Shown piece after piece: positions 9,556-18,348 of a DNA stretch of 64,000 nt. Origin of the DNA: Treponema sp. UBA1793 (lineage in GTDB: Bacteria > Spirochaetota > Spirochaetia > Treponematales > Treponemataceae); the NCBI GenBank assembly GCA_002314445.1, contig DCFX01000088.1:8923-72922 (forward strand). The letters are read 5' to 3'. Position 1 is the stretch's first letter; each line of letters begins with the position of its first letter. The notes under the pieces are model-generated. The model did no database searches and had not been told where the DNA came from. It saw nothing but the letters and a program-made list of their open reading frames with translations. The position numbers and the translations under genes were made by a program.

Positions 9556-10101
9556 ATGAAACAGTGGAGATGTAAGGTTTGTGGTTATGTATTTACAGGG
9601 GATAATCCGCCGGCAGAATGCCCGCAGTGTCACTCTTCCTCAGACAAATTCGAAGAAATAAAGGGCAGCGACTCAGGTTTTGCAACAGAACATGTTATCG
9701 GCATAGCTCACGGACTTGACGCAGATGTCGTACAGGGATTGAAAGACAATTTCACCGGAGAATGTTCGGAAGTCGGCATGTATATTGCAATGGCCCGCCA
9801 GGCAGACCGCGAAGGATACCCTGAAATTGCAGAAGCATTCAAACGCTATGCATATGAAGAAGCAGACCATGCCTCCCGTTTTGCGGAAATGCTCGGAGAT
9901 ATTCTTACCAGTTCAACAAAGAAGAACCTTGAAATGCGTGCAATGGCGGAAGCCGGTGCATGCGACGGAAAAAACAAACTGGCCAAGCGTGCCAAAGAGC
10001 TTGGTTATGATGCAATCCACGACAGTGTTCATGAGATGGCAAAAGACGAAGCACGCCACGGTTCCGGCTTTAAAGGACTGCTCGCCCGGTATTTTAACTA
10101 A
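9556..10101 (+). CDS. Rubrerythrin, reverse domain order
   Basis: Non-haem di-iron peroxidase that removes hydrogen peroxide in the cytoplasm of anaerobes. 181 residues: an N-terminal rubredoxin-type Fe(Cys)4 knuckle (CKVCG at 7-11 and CPQC at 22-25) followed by a ferritin-like four-helix domain with Glu/His ligands (GECSEVGMY near 70, EEADHASRF near 100, DEARHG near 164). Classical rubrerythrin carries the rubredoxin domain at the C-terminus; this order matches the so-called reverse rubrerythrins. SD AAAGAGG precedes ATG. A PerR-like gene follows by 100 bases, and the promoter has a palindromic operator. Confidence 0.93.
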   Translation: MKQWRCKVCGYVFTGDNPPAECPQCHSSSDKFEEIKGSDSGFATEHVIGIAHGLDADVVQGLKDNFTGECSEVGMYIAMARQADREGYPEIAEAFKRYAYEEADHASRFAEMLGDILTSSTKKNLEMRAMAEAGACDGKNKLAKRAKELGYDAIHDSVHEMAKDEARHGSGFKGLLARYFN

Positions 10102-10108
10102 AAAAGCA

Positions 10109-10146
10109 TACATCATGCCGACATTCCCACCCGCCGGCATGATGTA
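10109..10146 (+). terminator. 12-base-pair hairpin between rubrerythrin and perR-like gene
   Basis: Perfect arms 10109-10120 and 10135-10146 with a 14-base loop, followed after five bases by a short T-run. Could end the rubrerythrin transcript or reduce read-through into the regulator. Confidence 0.6.
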
Positions 10147-10202
10147 CTATCCTTTTTCAGGTAAAAGCTATATAGTGCAAAGCACACTAAAAGGTTATAC
10201 AT

Positions 10203-10640
10203 ATGGCAGATAATTATCATACAAGATTAAATGCGGTAGGAATCCGACCCTCTGTTCAGCGTGTCGCAGTTTATGCATATTTGTGCGAGCACCCTGTGCA
10301 TCCGACTGTGGAGACAGTTTATTCAGCTCTTTCTTCGGACTATCCGACTCTTTCTAAAACAACCATTTATAATACCCTCAGACTTTTTGAAGAGAAAAAA
10401 ATCGTTCAGACTATCAAAATAGAAGACGACAAACTGCGCTACGATGCAGATACAACGCCCCATCTTCATTTTAAATGCGCGAAATGCGGCCGTGTTTTCG
10501 ATATTTTCGACGACCACGGGCTCCCTGAATACATTGCGGAATGCGGCAGACTTCTCCCTGAAGGATTTTCCATCGAAAAAATGCAGACGAATATATGGGG
10601 AATCTGCGCGGACTGCGCAGCCTCAGAAAAAAAAGCCTGA
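10203..10640 (+). CDS. Fur-family regulator, PerR-like
   Basis: Metal-dependent repressor, 145 residues: winged-helix DNA-binding half (GIRPSVQRVAVYAYL, then TLSKTTIYNTLRLF recognition helix) and a dimerisation half with two structural-zinc pairs, CAKC near 94 and CADC near 138. Compared with Bacillus PerR, the regulatory ligands RYD, HLH and the Asp in CGRVFD are in place; Asp rather than Glu at the last site is the usual mark of a peroxide sensor rather than an iron sensor. AAAGG lies nine bases before ATG. Position after rubrerythrin supports a peroxide-response role. A weak imperfect palindrome at 10172-10190 just upstream could be autoregulatory. Confidence 0.88.
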   Translation: MADNYHTRLNAVGIRPSVQRVAVYAYLCEHPVHPTVETVYSALSSDYPTLSKTTIYNTLRLFEEKKIVQTIKIEDDKLRYDADTTPHLHFKCAKCGRVFDIFDDHGLPEYIAECGRLLPEGFSIEKMQTNIWGICADCAASEKKA

Positions 10641-10648
10641 GTTTTTTT
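10622..10648 (+). terminator. Possible terminator of the perR-like gene
   Basis: CTCAG (10622-10626) and CTGAG (10637-10641) around an A-rich loop, then seven T. The stem overlaps the last codons and is only five pairs, so this is tentative. Confidence 0.4.
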
Positions 10649-10716
10649 ACTCAATTCCATTCAGTATCCTCCCGATATTCAGAGTAGAGAACTACTGATT
10701 ATCAGGGGAAAATGAA

Positions 10717-13497
10717 ATGATAAAAAACAAACTGACTGCACTGGCGGTCATTGTGCTCTGTATGTTTTATTCCGGATGCAAAACGACGCAAAAGGAATCT
10801 TCTGTCGTTGAACTCATACTAAACGGCAGGCAGGATGAGGCAAAAGGCCGGTTCCAGACAAAATACGACATCAATGCTGTAGATGAGCACGGAAACACGG
10901 CACTTCATGCTGCTGCACAGATAAATGATGCAGACCTTGTTACGTTTCTTATCATAAAAGGTGCCGATACTGATTTAAAAAATTATGACGGCGATACGGC
11001 CCTTCACGTTGCGATAAAAAACAACAGTCTCGATGCTGCAAAGGTTCTGGCAACTGTCGGAAGCAATCTTTTTGACAGGAACGGAAGCGGCAGAACAGCG
11101 CTCGATCTGGGACTTGAAAAGAATCAGGCATATTACGACATTTTCATCACGACAAAAAGCGGAGAAATACGCGACACCGACGGCGAATCAATTGTCCACT
11201 ACTTTGTAAAGACAAAGAATGAGCAGGCTGTCATGTACTGCATAAAAAAGGGACTGCCGCTTTCCGTTGCCGACAATGAGGGAAAGACGCCTCTCGATGC
11301 CGCATTCGACGATATCGCAGACGAATCATCTGTTGAAATTGCGGCAGACCTTATCATGGGAGGAGCGGAACATGTCGATTCGGCGTTCTCCTATTTTCAG
11401 GATGCGGTTTCAAACAGAAACCTCGACTATCGCTTTAACGACGGACAGACGCCGCTCCACCTTGCAGCAAGCCAGGGACACAGCGGCATCGCAAAATATC
11501 TGCTCGAAAACAATGCGAATACCCATGTTCAGGATATAACGGGCGCGACACCGCTCCACGAGGCAGTCCGCTACGGTCATACCGACATTGCCAAAATGCT
11601 GCTCGACGCCGGGGCTGACATAAACGCAGAAGATAATCTGGGCAAAACTCCGATCATGCTCATCATACCGGAATCATCCCGTACCGATATGTACAAACTG
11701 CTCATCTCCTATAAGGCTGATGTAACACATAAGGATACGTACGGCGATACGATTCTGCACACCGCGACTATGACGAATCTTCCTGACGATGTCCTCCAGA
11801 TGCTTGCAGGCGCAGGCGCAGATGTAAACGCACGCAATAAAGACGGAGTAACTCCTCTGGCAATCGCAATACAGCAGAACAATACTGCGCACGTAAAGTT
11901 CTATGCGGAACACGGTGCGGATATCAATTCCGAAGATAAAAACGGGATTACACCGCTTTCCCTTGCACTAAACGGCAGCGAAGAGATGCTGGAAATGATT
12001 GTCAATAAATCAAACATTATGTCCCACGACTCTGCGGGCAACACACCTCTTCATGTTGCAATTAACTCGGACGCCTCTCTGCAGAAAATCCAGTACATTC
12101 TCAGCCTCATGGACAATGTGAATGCGCGCAACAGTGACGGAAATTCGGCCCTGTATCTGGCTGTCCTTAAAAACCGCCAGAAACTGGGAGAACTGCTTCT
12201 TGCAAAAAATGCCGATATCTTTTCGACGAACAACAAGAATTATTCGCCGCTGTATCTTGCGTTGAAAGCAGGAGGAAGCGTACAGGACTGGCTCATCACG
12301 TCGCAGACAATTACGGCAACTGACGGCAGCGGCAATACAGCGCTGCATTACGCTGCGGAATGGAAACTCAATAATGCAGTCACGTCGCTTCTGGAAAAAG
12401 GTGCAAATCCCGCGGCTAAAAATGCGAACGGCGAGACACCCCTTTTCAGCGCGGTAAAAACGAATGATCCGGGAATGATAGACATCATGATAAAGGGCGG
12501 AAGCTCCGTTCAGGACAGGGATCACCTGGGAAGTACTCCTCTCCACGTCGCTGTCCGCTGGGATGCAGACAATTCCGTAAAGGAACTTCTGCGGCTCGGA
12601 ATTGACGTCAACGCTCAGAATATCTCGGGTAAATCCGCGCTGGCGGAAGCAGTCCTTGCGGGCAAGCTGAACATGGCCAGACTGCTTATTGAAAACGGCG
12701 CCGATACAAACTCAAGCGACAGCACGGGACGCACGATCCTGATGGATGCAATACGCGGACAAAATACTGATGTCATTGCACTGCTGCTCAGCAGCAAGGC
12801 CAATCCGCAGATTCAGGAAATCAACGGACGTAACGCATACCATGAAGCAGCCCTTACGGGCAACACACGCGTTATTGCGGCTATCCGTGCGGCAGGAGGA
12901 AATCCTCTTTCCCGCGATAAAAACGGCAGTACGCCCTTCTCTCTTTCGCTTAATCAGAATGAGCAGATTATAAAAGCCGTACTTGGCAGTGACGTGACAA
13001 TTACGGACAGCGACGGGAATACGCCGGTGCACATTATCGTGCAGTCGAAAGGTCCCGAAAAGATTCTCACTATGCTTGTATCACTCGGTTACCCGATCGA
13101 TACGCGCAATGCCGACGGAAGCACTCCGCTCAGCTATGCCGTTGAAAACGATTATGAAAATTATGCGCTTATACTGCTTCAGAACGGGGCAAATCCTTTT
13201 TCATCGATTGACAAAAAGGGACGCAACGCAGCGAGCATCGCGCTTCAGAAAAACGGCAGCAGGATTCTTGCCGACATCGTAAAATATGCAGGGACTAAAT
13301 CGGATATACAGGGAAATACGATACTTCACTATGCAGCGCGTATGTCGTCGCCGGAAACGATTCAACAGCTTCTTTCGTACGGACTCGACGTAAATGTAAA
13401 AAACATTTCGGGAGAAACGCCGTACATGACGGCAATCCGCTGGAAAAGGAGCGACGCGGCATCGGTGCTTCAGCCGAAAGCGGCAGAGAAAAAGTAA
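10717..13497 (+). CDS. Large ankyrin-repeat lipoprotein
   Basis: 926 residues. An N-terminal signal peptide ends in a lipobox (FYSGC, Cys at about 21), so the protein should be lipid-anchored and exported. The rest is an almost unbroken solenoid of roughly two dozen 30-33-residue ankyrin repeats with the usual GNTALHxAA, GHTDIAKMLLDAGADINA and NxxGxTPL motifs, ending in a Lys-rich tail. No catalytic domain is visible; ankyrin arrays bind proteins. SD AGGGGA precedes ATG. It directly follows the rubrerythrin and PerR-like genes on the same strand; ankyrin proteins beside catalase genes in other bacteria take part in peroxide resistance, which makes a related role possible here but unproven. 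Confidence 0.9.
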   Translation: MIKNKLTALAVIVLCMFYSGCKTTQKESSVVELILNGRQDEAKGRFQTKYDINAVDEHGNTALHAAAQINDADLVTFLIIKGADTDLKNYDGDTALHVAIKNNSLDAAKVLATVGSNLFDRNGSGRTALDLGLEKNQAYYDIFITTKSGEIRDTDGESIVHYFVKTKNEQAVMYCIKKGLPLSVADNEGKTPLDAAFDDIADESSVEIAADLIMGGAEHVDSAFSYFQDAVSNRNLDYRFNDGQTPLHLAASQGHSGIAKYLLENNANTHVQDITGATPLHEAVRYGHTDIAKMLLDAGADINAEDNLGKTPIMLIIPESSRTDMYKLLISYKADVTHKDTYGDTILHTATMTNLPDDVLQMLAGAGADVNARNKDGVTPLAIAIQQNNTAHVKFYAEHGADINSEDKNGITPLSLALNGSEEMLEMIVNKSNIMSHDSAGNTPLHVAINSDASLQKIQYILSLMDNVNARNSDGNSALYLAVLKNRQKLGELLLAKNADIFSTNNKNYSPLYLALKAGGSVQDWLITSQTITATDGSGNTALHYAAEWKLNNAVTSLLEKGANPAAKNANGETPLFSAVKTNDPGMIDIMIKGGSSVQDRDHLGSTPLHVAVRWDADNSVKELLRLGIDVNAQNISGKSALAEAVLAGKLNMARLLIENGADTNSSDSTGRTILMDAIRGQNTDVIALLLSSKANPQIQEINGRNAYHEAALTGNTRVIAAIRAAGGNPLSRDKNGSTPFSLSLNQNEQIIKAVLGSDVTITDSDGNTPVHIIVQSKGPEKILTMLVSLGYPIDTRNADGSTPLSYAVENDYENYALILLQNGANPFSSIDKKGRNAASIALQKNGSRILADIVKYAGTKSDIQGNTILHYAARMSSPETIQQLLSYGLDVNVKNISGETPYMTAIRWKRSDAASVLQPKAAEKK

Positions 13498-13514
13498 CAG
13501 TTTTTCAGTAATTT

Positions 13515-13847
13515 TTACTTTAAGGACAGCCTGTCAAGCATTTTGCGGAACGCGCTGTCTTTTTTGTTTAACTCGCGGGAACCGCGTGTAATTTTGCAGA
13601 GCGACATGCTGAATTTTCGTGCAATTTCGCGCTGTGTCGTACCTTTATCTATTTCTTTTACAAGCAGCCATCTGTTGGCAAAATCCTTGCGTTCTGCAGG
13701 TGTAAAAAGGCATACAAAGAAATCATACATAAACTGTTCGTCAGTCACGTCTGCAAGGAGATGGCAGATTTCACGGAAGCTTTCATCAAGCACTTCTTCT
13801 GACGCGCTGTTTTCTTCGGTTTTCTTTGTATTTTCATCGTTGTGCAT
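13515..13847 (-). CDS. trpR: TrpR-family transcriptional regulator
   Basis: 110 residues matching the Trp repressor fold over its second half: TPAERKDFANRWLLVKEI, then a helix-turn-helix TQREIARKFSMSLCKITRGS and RELNK. The TP-ER and ITRGS-L signatures and the total length are as in Escherichia coli TrpR (108 residues). Whether it binds tryptophan cannot be told; no trp genes are in the window. No Shine-Dalgarno is present, and a good promoter puts transcription start at the ATG itself. A 14-base palindrome covers the -10 box, suggesting autorepression. It is divergent from an 86-residue gene whose promoter overlaps. Confidence 0.85.
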   Translation of the reverse strand: MHNDENTKKTEENSASEEVLDESFREICHLLADVTDEQFMYDFFVCLFTPAERKDFANRWLLVKEIDKGTTQREIARKFSMSLCKITRGSRELNKKDSAFRKMLDRLSLK

Positions 13848-13884
13848 ACTATATATAGTATCACTAAAACTTGTAAAAGTCCAA
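13847..13884 (-). promoter_or_regulatory. Leaderless promoter of the trpR-like gene with palindrome on the -10
   Basis: Minus strand TTGGAC (13884-13879), 18-base spacer, TACTAT (13860-13855), then seven bases to ATG at 13847. The perfect palindrome TACTATATATAGTA (13847-13860) covers the -10 box and touches the start codon. Its ACTA/TAGT half-sites recall the TrpR operator, with shorter spacing. Confidence 0.65.
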
Positions 13885-13899
13885 CATCTATTGTACTAT
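13871..13899 (+). promoter_or_regulatory. Leaderless promoter of the 86-residue gene
   Basis: TTGTAA (13871-13876), 17-base spacer, TACTAT (13894-13899), then six bases to ATG at 13906. It overlaps the oppositely directed trpR-like promoter, so the two cannot easily be occupied together. Confidence 0.6.
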
Positions 13900-13905
13900 T
13901 CAGAC

Positions 13906-14166
13906 ATGATTGATTCAGTTTCAGCCCTTGACCGCCTGTACAACGAAAGTTTTGAAGGTGAACTCCGTATGCTCCGGAGGCGCCGCGAGCAGGATAAAAG
14001 CCTTACAATTGAAACGCTCGAAAGCACGCTGCAGGCGTTGTACGCTATTGACGGCAACAACTGGGAAGGCAGGAGTTCCGTCCAGGAACAGACCCTCAAT
14101 GCCCAGATAGATGCATACGAAAAATTCATACACGACTGGAAAAAAGAACTCAGCTCAAATAACTGA
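13906..14166 (+). CDS. Small hypothetical protein, helical
   Basis: 86 residues, not recognised. It is rich in Glu, Arg, Leu and Gln and predicted helical throughout (LNAQIDAYEKFIHDWKKEL near the end), without membrane segments, Cys motifs or a signal peptide. The frame is open upstream to 13543 but that part runs antisense through the trpR-like gene; the ATG at 13906 is placed exactly where the divergent promoter predicts transcription start and there is no Shine-Dalgarno. Its 3' end overlaps oppF by 12 bases, convergent. The shared regulatory region with the trpR-like gene suggests linked control. Confidence 0.65.
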   Translation: MIDSVSALDRLYNESFEGELRMLRRRREQDKSLTIETLESTLQALYAIDGNNWEGRSSVQEQTLNAQIDAYEKFIHDWKKELSSNN

Positions 14167-15120
14167 CCAGCAGCGGATTTTATGTCCGTCTTCTGCCCTT
14201 TTGAGCTCCGGAAGCTCATTCCGGCAGATGTCTTTTACGTACGGACAGCGGTATGTGAACGGGCATCCTTTTCCAAGTGAAAGCGTTGTTCTCACCTCTG
14301 CACTCGACGAAGCAGACTTACCGAGTGCGCCGTCAAAAAGAACTTTTGTATACGGATGAAGCGCAGTTTTATACAGTTCCGCTGCTGGCGCTTCTTCGAC
14401 GAGAACGCCACTGTACATAACACCTATCGTGTCGCAGAAATAACATGCAATTTTTAAATCGTGTGTAATGAATAAAAAACTCAAATTGCGCTTACTGCGT
14501 AAATCATCGAGCAGGTTTATAATCTGCCCCTGAACCGATACATCGAGCGCAGAGACGACTTCGTCACATATCATCACTTCCGGTTCCATTATCAATCCGC
14601 GGGCAATCGAAATGCGCTGCCTCTGTCCGCCTGAAAATTCCGACGGGCGGCGGTATAAATCAGCTTCGGAAAGCCCCACCTCTCCGATTATTTCAGCCGC
14701 AAGTCTTTTTGCAGCCGCACCCCCCTGCCATTTCGAAGAATAGCGGAGACCTGCTGTAACTACTTCGTAAACGCTCATACGCGGATTCAGGGAACGCGCA
14801 GGATCCTGAAAGATATACTTCACCTTTTCGCGGTAAAAATGCATTTCTCTGTGCGAATAGCTTGAAATATCCCGGGGTGCTCCTCCTGCGTGCGTATACA
14901 ATACTTGTCCCGACGTCGGTTTGTACATTTCCACAAGAAGACGCGCCGTCGTCGTCTTCCCGCAGCCGGACTCACCCACAAGTCCGTATGTCTTTCCCCG
15001 CTCAACGGACAGCGACACATTGTTTACCGCATAGACAGTCTGCCGGCTTCTGGCAAAAAATCCCGCTTCAAGATCAAAACTTTTGTACAGATGATGCGTT
15101 TCAATTACTGCATCGCTCAT
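14155..15120 (-). CDS. oppF: Oligopeptide ABC transporter ATPase (OppF-type)
   Basis: Cytoplasmic ATPase of a peptide importer, 321 residues: Walker A GESGCGKT (about 50-57), Q-loop FQDPARSLNPRM, signature FSGGQRQR, Walker B VMICDEVVSALD, switch His ITHD, and the Cys-containing C-terminal CPFTYRCPYVKDIC segment typical of the OppD/DppD/OppF group. In these proteins the Cys cluster can hold an iron-sulfur centre. The ATG overlaps the stop of the upstream fusion gene by four bases, so translation is coupled. Last gene of the opp operon; overlaps the 86-residue gene by 12 bases at the 3' end. Confidence 0.94.
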   Translation of the reverse strand: MSDAVIETHHLYKSFDLEAGFFARSRQTVYAVNNVSLSVERGKTYGLVGESGCGKTTTARLLVEMYKPTSGQVLYTHAGGAPRDISSYSHREMHFYREKVKYIFQDPARSLNPRMSVYEVVTAGLRYSSKWQGGAAAKRLAAEIIGEVGLSEADLYRRPSEFSGGQRQRISIARGLIMEPEVMICDEVVSALDVSVQGQIINLLDDLRSKRNLSFLFITHDLKIACYFCDTIGVMYSGVLVEEAPAAELYKTALHPYTKVLFDGALGKSASSSAEVRTTLSLGKGCPFTYRCPYVKDICRNELPELKRAEDGHKIRCWSVI

Positions 15121-17219
15121 TGCACACCTCCGCTATTCTTCATTTGAGGGCAGATGACACCGGGCTGCGTGCACACGCTCTGTACATACGGGCATCTCGG
15201 GGCAAACGGACAGCCGGGTTCGGGAAAGGCTGGATCCGATACTCTGCCCGGAATGGAACGCATCCGCCCGCGCGTGTAATGCGAACCGAACTGCGGAGAT
15301 GCAGCCAGAAGCGCCTGGGTATAGGGATGACGTGCCGAATTAATAATTTCAGTTCTGCTTCCTGTTTCCATGACCATTCCGCCGTACATGACGATTATGT
15401 GGTCGGAAATCTGCGCCACAAGGTCGATATTATGACTGATAAAAATAATTGAAAGCTGCCTTTCCTTCTGCAGCCGCATAAGCAGCGACACAATCTGCGC
15501 CTGAATCGTCACATCGAGTGCGGTAGTAGGTTCGTCTGCTATAAGCAGTTCACAGCCCTGTGCGAGTGCCAGTGCTATTCCGATACGCTGAAGCTGCCCG
15601 CCGGAAAACTGATGCGGATAGTTTACGAGACGGCTCCGCGGGTCAGGCAGACCTACTTCCGAAAGCAGCCTTTCGGCTCTGTTGTATGCATCTTCTTTTG
15701 ATATGCCGGGTTCGCCGACACGGAATGTTTCAAAAAATACGTTTCCGATGTTCTGAAGGGGATCGAACGAGCGGCCCGGCTCCTGAAATATCAAACCTAT
15801 TTTACGGCCGCGGTATTCAGGCAGTTCCTTCTGGCTGAGTGAGGCCAGATCGATTCCGTCGAACCAGACATGTCCTTCCACGAGTGCGTTGTGAGGCAGA
15901 AGTCCGGGAATGGCCGTCGTCGTTACCGACTTGCCGCTGCCGGACTCGCCCACAATGCCGAGCACTTCTCCCTGCTGCATTGAAAACGAGACGCCCCGCA
16001 CGGCATGTATGGAAGTCCGCACGCTTCCTCTGAGTACCGTAAAGGTGACATACATATCCTCGACAGAAAGAAATGCATGCCTGTCTTTTTCTCCCGCAGC
16101 CGACTTACTGTTGTCCGGAGTTTTTCCGTGTGACATTCTGCCCTTTGCTTTCCGCCACGTGCTGAATACGGCATGATACGGATCAAAGTAATCCCGCAGC
16201 GCGTCTCCGAAAAAGTTGAACGCAAGCGTCACGACGAGAAGGAGCCAAACAGGAGTCAGCAGCCACGGATAATTGCGCAGGTTTGAAAGCGTCGTGATGT
16301 CGCGGTTAATAAGCGACCCCCAGCTCACCGACGGATCGCTTATGCCGAGCCCGAGATAAGAAAGAGTTGTTTCGCTCATAATGAATCCCGGTATGCTGAG
16401 CGCGACGCTTACGATAAGCAGACTCGAAATCTGGGGGATAACGTGTTTGAAAATAATAATTGCCGACGGGATTCCTTCAAGTCCGGCGTCCATGACAAAT
16501 TCCTCACGCTTAACCGCATGCACCATGCCGCGGATTGTCCGTGCGGAGCCGGGCCAGCCGACGAGGGAAAGGATTACCGTAATCAGCATATACGCCGTTC
16601 CGCTGTCCATCGACGTGTTAAGCAGCGAGCGCAGGAACAAAATCAGGTATAAACCGGGAATGAGCATGAAAAACTCGGCAACACGCATAACGGTCCAGTC
16701 GGTAACGCCCCCGTAATATCCTGCCAGACCGCCGAGCAGAACTGCGAGAGCAAGGGAAACAGCGGATGCAACAAAACCGATTGTAAGCGAAATGCGGCTC
16801 CCGTATACAATGCGGCTGAATAAATCCCGCCCGAGATTGTCGGCGCCGAGCAGAAAGACAGGATACGATTCGCCTGTTGCAGGATCAGGTTCCGTCCCGT
16901 ACAGATGACGGCTGCACGGGATTATGCCGAACAGTTTATAACTTGAACCTTTTACAAAAAAACGGATTCTGTGCATCCGCCCTTTCACGCGCGCGTATTT
17001 CCATGAAACAGGATTTATCACCCTGCATTCCTGCGCCGCAAGCCCCCTCTGTGTGATTCGTACGTTACCCGGATGGAACGTATCGGTGCTGAACGACATC
17101 GTCGCAGGATACGGTGCAAAAAATTCCGAAAAAATCATGACTATGTATAAAATGAAAATAATAATTACAGACGTAAATGCAATGTGCTGCGTTCTTAAAA
17201 ACTGATTGAATTTTTTCAT
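15117..17219 (-). CDS. OppC permease - OppD ATPase fusion
   Basis: 700 residues carrying two subunits of a peptide importer in one chain. Residues 1 to about 345 are an OppC-type permease: N-terminal span, an extra extracytoplasmic insert of about 90 residues, then LLGADNLGRDLFSRIVYGSRISL, five spans and the EAA-like loop (DAGLEGIPSAIIIFKHVIP). Residues about 380-700 are an OppD-type ATPase: Walker A GESGSGKS (424-431), signature FSGGQLQR, Walker B LLIADEPTTALD, and the CPFAPRCPYVQSVC tail. The reading frame is intact. An internal ATG (16136, residue 362) has AAAGGG five bases before it, so a free ATPase might also be made. Lies seven bases after oppB. Confidence 0.93.
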   Translation of the reverse strand: MKKFNQFLRTQHIAFTSVIIIFILYIVMIFSEFFAPYPATMSFSTDTFHPGNVRITQRGLAAQECRVINPVSWKYARVKGRMHRIRFFVKGSSYKLFGIIPCSRHLYGTEPDPATGESYPVFLLGADNLGRDLFSRIVYGSRISLTIGFVASAVSLALAVLLGGLAGYYGGVTDWTVMRVAEFFMLIPGLYLILFLRSLLNTSMDSGTAYMLITVILSLVGWPGSARTIRGMVHAVKREEFVMDAGLEGIPSAIIIFKHVIPQISSLLIVSVALSIPGFIMSETTLSYLGLGISDPSVSWGSLINRDITTLSNLRNYPWLLTPVWLLLVVTLAFNFFGDALRDYFDPYHAVFSTWRKAKGRMSHGKTPDNSKSAAGEKDRHAFLSVEDMYVTFTVLRGSVRTSIHAVRGVSFSMQQGEVLGIVGESGSGKSVTTTAIPGLLPHNALVEGHVWFDGIDLASLSQKELPEYRGRKIGLIFQEPGRSFDPLQNIGNVFFETFRVGEPGISKEDAYNRAERLLSEVGLPDPRSRLVNYPHQFSGGQLQRIGIALALAQGCELLIADEPTTALDVTIQAQIVSLLMRLQKERQLSIIFISHNIDLVAQISDHIIVMYGGMVMETGSRTEIINSARHPYTQALLAASPQFGSHYTRGRMRSIPGRVSDPAFPEPGCPFAPRCPYVQSVCTQPGVICPQMKNSGGVQ

Positions 17220-17226
17220 GCGTACC

Positions 17227-18348
17227 TCACTGTTTTCCGTACCTGATACGGGGATCGACTACTGCAAGCAGTATGTCCGAAATCACCATGCCAATAAGTA
17301 CGAGAGCCGAAATGAACATGCTGTTCGCAAGCACAAGATTTATATCTTCCTGAAGGACAGCCTCATACATGAGTCTGCCTATTCCCGGATATGAAAAAAT
17401 AATTTCAAGAACGAGCGATCCGCTGAACAGGCTTGCAAGCAGATTCGCGCTCCCAGTTATATACGGATTGAGCGTATTGCGGAAAGCGTGATTGAGATAC
17501 ACGCGCCTTTCGCTTATGCCCCGCGCCCTGAGCGCCATAATATACGGCATTCCCATCTGATCGAGCATCGTTGCACGGATCATGCGCATTGTTCCGCCGA
17601 CACCTCCCAGAAACGACGCAAGAAGCGGCAGGAAAACATGATATGTATAGCTGAACGTAAACTTTCCGGGCGCATACGAGAACGGAAAATCAGGATATGC
17701 CGTCACCGGAAAAAGGCCGGTCACAGAAGCAAACAGCTGCAGCAGGATAAGGAGCAGGATGCCCGGAAAGGCATGAAAGAATAATGCGAAAAAGGTTGCG
17801 GCTATATCTATATTCGTTCCCGCTTTACTCGAAAAATAAATCCCCAGCAGAAACGAAAACAGTGTAATGAATACCAGCGAAATAAGATTAAGGATAATTG
17901 AATTAACAAGGCGCGATTTTATGAGGAACGCGACCGGTGCCCGGGAAACAAGAGATACACCGAGATCGTGATGCACAAACACACGGCTCAGCCATTTGAA
18001 GTACTGCACGTAAAAAGGTTTATCCAGTCCGTATTCGGCACGCAGCGCGGCCATCTGTCCGGCAGAGAACGATGATTCAGCCTTTGCACCTGCTGAATTT
18101 ATACCTTTCCCGCCGGACTCACTCGACATCAGCTGCTGAGTCATCATCTGATCGACAACATCGCCGGGAGCGAGTGCCATAAGGCCGAACATCGCAAAAC
18201 CAAGCAGAAAAAGCAGCACAATCATCGTAATAAAACGGCCGGTAATATAGGAAACGAGTGGTGCCTTCGAGCGGAATTTATTCCAGGGAAAAGCGATTAT
18301 ACAGGCTGCACCTTTTATATAATACGAAATTTTTTTTATGTGATTCAT
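17227..18348 (-). CDS. oppB: Oligopeptide ABC transporter permease (OppB-type)
   Basis: Inner-membrane permease, 373 residues. First span around 33-55, a large periplasmic loop containing SAGQMAALRAEYGLDKPFY (the family's GLDxP motif), five further spans, the EAA loop (ALRARGISERRVYLNHAFRNTL) and the C-terminal LAVVDPRIRYG signature. Slightly longer than typical OppB (about 310-340) through an N-terminal cytoplasmic extension and loop insertion. AGGCAGGA precedes the ATG, which overlaps the oppA stop by four bases. Works with the OppC-OppD fusion downstream. Confidence 0.94.
   Translation of the reverse strand: MNHIKKISYYIKGAACIIAFPWNKFRSKAPLVSYITGRFITMIVLLFLLGFAMFGLMALAPGDVVDQMMTQQLMSSESGGKGINSAGAKAESSFSAGQMAALRAEYGLDKPFYVQYFKWLSRVFVHHDLGVSLVSRAPVAFLIKSRLVNSIILNLISLVFITLFSFLLGIYFSSKAGTNIDIAATFFALFFHAFPGILLLILLQLFASVTGLFPVTAYPDFPFSYAPGKFTFSYTYHVFLPLLASFLGGVGGTMRMIRATMLDQMGMPYIMALRARGISERRVYLNHAFRNTLNPYITGSANLLASLFSGSLVLEIIFSYPGIGRLMYEAVLQEDINLVLANSMFISALVLIGMVISDILLAVVDPRIRYGKQ

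Noticed and set aside
13543..13905. Extension of the 86-residue gene across the trpR-like gene
   Set aside because: It would be antisense to a well-supported gene and lacks a start signal; the promoter predicts the start at 13906.
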